This document shows, piece by piece, positions 59,711-64,000 of a DNA stretch of 64,000 bases. Origin of the DNA: Sipunculus nudus (Eukaryota > Annelida > Sipuncula > Golfingiida > Sipunculidae); the NCBI GenBank assembly GCA_026874595.1, contig CM049312.1, positions 57,293,429 through 57,357,428 on the forward strand, given 5' to 3'. Below the pieces are notes generated by a model that saw only the letters and a program-made list of their open reading frames with translations, made no database searches and had not been told where the DNA came from. Within the stretch, counting starts at the first letter, position 1, and each line of letters begins with the position of its first letter. A program made the position numbers and the translations under genes.

Positions 59711-60238
59711 TAGGGTTGGTAAGTTTATTTCTATATACTCATATATTATCGATATATCGGTTTTTCGCGATACGGTGATTTGCATATTGTGTATCGCGAT
59801 ATTGTTTCCATATACCCACATTTCGATATTTTGTCAAACAAAATTGACTTACTGTAGTAAAATTAAGGTTTCTGTTATAAAAATAGACATCTTAATGGGT
59901 TAAAATCAGGGCTAATTCGGACATGAGAAGCCCTACCGTTTGTATTGACAATTCTCCGGCCGTTTTATAGGTTAAAATGGCCTTAATACACCAATTGATC
60001 AAATGCCAGTCCGATGAATATTTTAATGTCTGCTCGAAGACTTATGGAAAACATATTTCCACACAGAAAAAAAAAGAATGTTTCTTTGAGAACTGTGAAA
60101 AAAAAGTCAGTAATTCACAGAGTTTCGAAGTATACATTTTTATATACAATATTGATTTAATAAAAAGGAATACGTTTTGCAATACGCTTTAAAATATCAC
60201 AAAATAAAAACGAACATTGTAGGCGATACCAAGCCCTA
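59711..60238. mobile_element. hAT-type non-autonomous element with 'tagggNttggta' ends
   Basis: The left end tagggttggtaa and the reverse complement of the right end (tagggcttggtatcgcc) share tagggNttggta, with one base missing on the left. Subterminal sequence is rich in 'tatcgatatatcg', 'cgcgatac' and 'tatcgcgatatt' motifs, which I associate with a common hAT MITE type. No target duplication was seen. The 71-codon Lys-rich frame inside (59977-60192) lacks transposase motifs. Confidence 0.5.
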
Positions 60239-60566
60239 CTCATATATGGGAAATATTTTGTGGGTTTATTTACCTACGTATGTACCCAGAGGGCAAATCA
60301 TCGATTTATTGTATTCTTTCTTCTGCCTTCTCGGTTTGCGCTAGAACTCCAATATCGGTCAAAAAGCTTGAATTTGAGCACAATTTAACTCATAGGCCAC
60401 AGATTTCTACCTATTATTTATTATTAACCATGACCTTATTTCCAAGGTCATACTATAGGAGCCGTTACATATCCAAAACGGAGCCGGTCCGACTTCTCTG
60501 AGAGTTCAACAAGGGCATATTCGGTATACGATAATGTGATCATTAAACATTGCTTGCCGGAAATCG

Positions 60567-61090
60567 AAGATTTTTGTCAATTCTGGTCGTATCTTCACAG
60601 GCCTTGGCTCATTTTCTTTTCATCTTCGTCTTCTGTTTAACTTATAATAGTCAACTAGTCTCAACTGTATCACTTTGTCATAATGTCTGCCTGTCTGTCA
60701 GTTGTCCTCATATTCGCCTGCTTGTTGTTTCTTGCATATAACATAAACAGGCCATAATTTAGCAGGAATCACTTTGTAACTTACACAAATTGTATATCGA
60801 AACGATTTCTTGATGCTTTGTATTTTTAATAGGTCAAATTTTAAGGTCAAAGTCATCAGAACATGTCAAAATCTTATTTTCCTCATTACCTTGCCAGTAT
60901 TGGTCCAATCTTCACAAACTGTGGCATATTTTCTTCCTCTTTGTCTTCATTATGACATAATATTGTTATATGTCTTAAATGAGTTTTTCCTCCACGTCTT
61001 TGTCAAAAACAATCACGGCCACATTAACTGTACCTCATTTTCCGTCACACCGCCCTCACTGAAATTGACCTTGGTCTTACTGTTTGTCTG
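60567..61090 (+). repeat. Non-coding dispersed repeat with a ~317-bp tandem period
   Basis: 'attctggtcgtatcttcaca' near 60580 recurs as 'tattggtccaatcttcaca' near 60898, followed in both by 'ggc.cattttcttttcatctt' or 'tggcatattttcttcctct'. Intervening 'aggtcaaattttaaggtcaa' is characteristic of a repeat I know from molluscan DNA. The 93-codon frame 60810-61091 runs through it and is not a gene. Confidence 0.55.
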
Positions 61091-63565
61091 AATTCCGGCA
61101 AGCGCGTGACCTCTGGTTGTCTTGTTTTTGTTTCTGATGACCATGGCCCCTGGCCTTCAACTGTTTTATAGACGGGCTCTATAGGTATCATCTTATTGAT
61201 ACGTGTGGCCGGACTTGACTGAGTTCTGCTTTTATCGAAAGCTGTCGGTAATGACAACTAACTCTGTAGTCTGGATGTCCTTGTAAGTGGCCCTGCGTTC
61301 CAGAATGCTTAGTGCTTTCCTGACAAGTAATTTACTCATATTTTGGAGCAGGTTCCACGCAGAGCTGCTTTTACTGTATCCGGTCCCTGTATGTTTTTTA
61401 TTAGATGATAACGGCAATTGTCCACAAAATGTCTTCAAATTGACCGATGCGCGGCGGTAAATTCATAATACTTTACTAAACCAAACTGTCTTCATTCAAA
61501 AAGAGAGGTAACTTTATTTTCTCTTCAAAATTATAGTTTTTTCTATGCATCCATGTCAGCCTTGTATATACTGGGAGGTGCATTTGGTGATCACTGGCCG
61601 TGGCTCAGGGCCTTTTGCTGACATTGACATGACCTAAGAATATAACCCGAATCAGTACTTGTTTGCCCCTTCCTCTGCGAGGAAGACTTACCAATAAAAC
61701 ATATCGGTCACGTGGTCATTAAACTTTAGTTAATTTAATGCACATTTGCTAAACGTTTAAGCAAATTGCACATTTAAATAAAAAAAATATACAGATATAT
61801 ATCCTGTATTACCTATATGTAATCCCCATTGAAAGGCTTATAATAGTTCTTTAGGTCAGTTGACAGAGATATAAATGAGAGCATTATCTTTGTTAACTTC
61901 TTTTAAATTCTATTGTTAATTAATCTGTGGAGTAGTGAATATATGTGATATATGTCAGTCTATAGAATCTACATGTTCTCTTACGGTTTCTCATTTCAGT
62001 CTCTTATACATACGAATGCTTTAAGTTTATATTAAATAAAACCAAACCTCTGTTTGCTTTCAGAACGGATACAATTCTTATCCGGATTATAAAAATCTAA
62101 ACCATTAAGCTGTTTCAGTTAAGATGGTTTTGTTTTGATATTCATAAAGCATTAATGCAATACTTTTAACCATGGCCAACCAATTAATTGCATCACACCA
62201 TCCTTGAAAAACACCTTTAAAACGCAGGATTCTTGTGGCGAAAAGAGTAAAAGGCAAAGATCAAGGGAAAGCAAATCATGCAGCTGACAACGACCTCCGT
62301 CTTAGAGGATAATAGTTTCTCTACCCATTTATATTCAGGATACGACAAATGCAACGTTAAGTAGGTCTTGACTGATCGGAATGATCTTAAAACCCTCGCT
62401 TGCGTGCCATGCTGACCTGGGAAACGGCGGAAAGAACCGGTGGTATCGAGCAGACTACAATGCATGGTATGAACACATTAAAGAGCTGCACTAGTTTTTT
62501 GTTCTTGCGATACAGACGTTGCTTTTATTATAACTGCAAGGCATAAACCTTTAGTAAAAAGAACAGCACGTTAATAAATAAAATATTTGAATTATAAATA
62601 ATATGAATTGAGTAAAGAAAATACGCATTATATAATATTGTTTTAAGAATGCTAAACAAGTTCCAGGATGTCAGAAATGTGTCCAAGAAATAAGTTTGTT
62701 CCTTTGTTTCTTCAATTTATTTTTCATTTATGATGGCTCAAACTTGATATATAAATTATTTGTAGCATTTTTTTGGCCACAGCAAATGTTAGTCATGCTC
62801 TCCGTTCCCCGATGTATATCAGAGGCTGTCTGTTTTGTGTATAATAAATCCCTGAGGACAGAAAGGGAGAAGTTGGAGTATTCAAAAGATAAGTGATTTT
62901 GAAATGATAGACAAGCAAGCACTTCACTGATGACGATGCACGATTTATCCGTCAGTCTGAGCGCACAAGGTCGGTTGATTTTCCATCCCTCTGGCAAATA
63001 ATCTTATTATGTATGTCTGGAGGTTGTCAAGGTCTTAAAAGAAGTCTCAGTGTTCGTGCAAGGGGAAAAACACATCAGAAAGTTTACTTTTACATAACAT
63101 CATGCTGTTTAACCATAACCGCGTTATAATAGGTACAGACAGGTTAAGGTCACCGACCCTTCAATGGTCCAGTTAATTCGCGGACTGGTTGTGCTGGATT
63201 CACAATTAGAGAGATGGAGAGAGAGGGAAAGAGAGTGAGATCTGAGTAACGTATCAAAAAGAAGGCAAATCTTGAGTTTAAAATCTTGAGGAAAGCACAA
63301 AGATTTTTTCTACTTGCTTTATGAACATGGTTCTAATTTAGGGGTGAGAAAAATGCCCGCGAGGGATAAATAGTTCTTCATGGCGATCTCATTTTTTGCG
63401 GTGCCCTATATTCAAACATAGAATAGCTCGCTTAAACACATTGTAGGTTATATTGTACATGACATGGCATTTAGCCGAGTATTCTTTAACACAAATTTAA
63501 AATTTATTTTTTATTAATGATACTTTTTGAGTGTATCAAATAAAACAGTTGTATGAGTTTGTATG

Positions 63566-63568
<3 letters not shown>
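61091..63568. other. No gene recognised
   Basis: Two consecutive minus-strand frames (61232-61438 and 61045-61257) are moderately protein-like (SKLLVRKALSILERRA; TEPVYK-like text) but carry no known motif and remain unassigned. A purine-rich (GA)n stretch occurs near 63213-63241. Confidence 0.35.

Positions 63569-63620
<52 letters not shown>
63569..63620. repeat. (TA)n microsatellite
   Basis: TA run of about 26 units. Confidence 0.95.
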
Positions 63621-63623
<3 letters not shown>

Positions 63624-63764
63624 GTATTGTTGTGTGAATATAACTTCAAATTCTCAGTATTGTTATCATATAAGGGCCTTACAGAAATATATATATAATG
63701 AGTAAATGAAAAAAATAATTAAGGGAAAGATATAAAAATATGTGTTATATCATTATTATAAGTA

Positions 63765-63897
63765 ATGGTGGAGGAAACCGGAGAAAAATACCCGCCTTTG
63801 ACGGACAACTACTTCCCATTTTCATAGGCACGCTCGGGATCGAAACCGGATCGCCAGCGGAGAGCGCCGAGCGTTTAACCGCTCCACTGTCTAGACC
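63765..63897 (-). mobile_element. tRNA-derived SINE, family S1, copy 2
   Basis: On the minus strand it starts 'ggggtctagacagtggagcgg', has a B box ggtttcgatcccg (63835-63847) and the body 'tagttgtccgtc' and 'ctccggtttcctcc', matching 5536-5680 in order. The shared 'ctctccgctggcga' just before the B box is identical in both copies. It ends earlier than copy 1. Confidence 0.8.
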
Positions 63898-63976
63898 CCT
63901 AATATTTCTTAATCATCAGTAATAAAATTTTCTCAGCAATTGATGGAGCTATTGTGATATGTATATTGTAAAGCTT

Positions 63977-64000
63977 ATATATATATATATATATATATAT
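63977..64000. repeat. (TA)n microsatellite at the window edge
   Basis: The TA run continues past the end of the window. Confidence 0.95.

Noticed and set aside
59977-60192. 71-codon frame inside the 59711-60238 element as a possible transposase remnant
   Set aside because: It has no catalytic or zinc-finger motif and is Lys/Asn-rich, as expected from AT-rich DNA.

Overview
This 64 kb window is animal nuclear DNA, AT-rich, with long (TA)n arrays, tRNA-derived SINEs, LINE and LTR debris and many short inverted-repeat elements. Several repeat types match ones I know to be common in bivalve molluscs: the element beginning with a 'cccccgccac' terminus, the 'cctccgccaagg' element, and the SINE with a 'ctccgggttccccgg' core. 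A marine lophotrochozoan, most likely a bivalve, is therefore the best guess, but this is inference. I found no intact host protein-coding gene, rRNA or convincing functional tRNA. The longest open frames are about 110-220 codons and are mostly transposon pieces or chance frames.

Layout: 1-3.6 kb, little recognisable apart from one short inverted-repeat element. 3.6-6.3 kb, copies of a hAT-like non-autonomous element, a SINE and other repeats. 7.3-8.1 kb, a decayed coding relic. 8.1-10.05 kb, a 5'-truncated LINE on the minus strand with a perfect 13-bp target-site duplication. 11.6-14.5 kb, another hAT-like copy and sequence colinear with 3.5-5.0 kb. 15.0-15.7 kb, a frameshifted coding relic. 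15.72-16.24 kb, a solo LTR with a 4-bp target duplication. 19.0-20.5 kb, a GC-terminated element inserted in a TA array. 20.5-29 kb, mostly plain unique-looking DNA. 29.1-30.1 kb, a possible inverted-terminal element. 32.1-33.8 kb, a nested tandem-repeat element with three near-identical 180-bp units. 35.6-37.0 kb, a large fold-back element, followed by two copies of one SINE. 39.3-43.6 kb, a decayed hAT transposon with a ZMYM/TTF-type transposase pseudogene. 48.0-49.5 kb, a tandem duplication. 50.3-51.1 kb, a second solo LTR. 52.3-54.5 kb, a nested insertion whose inner element is an inverted, internally deleted derivative of the 39.3-43.6 kb hAT. 57.75-58.47 kb, a hAT-type element carrying a 27-bp minisatellite. 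The remainder is short elements and unique-looking DNA.

The window therefore reads as a mobile-element graveyard, probably intergenic or deep intronic. The most informative points are the hAT parent and its deleted derivative, the two related solo LTRs, the cleanly bounded LINE, the fold-back element, and two decayed coding relics that I could not assign. I saw no convincing undescribed functional system. Alignments were done by eye, so boundaries are usually good to about 5-30 bases unless a target duplication fixes them.
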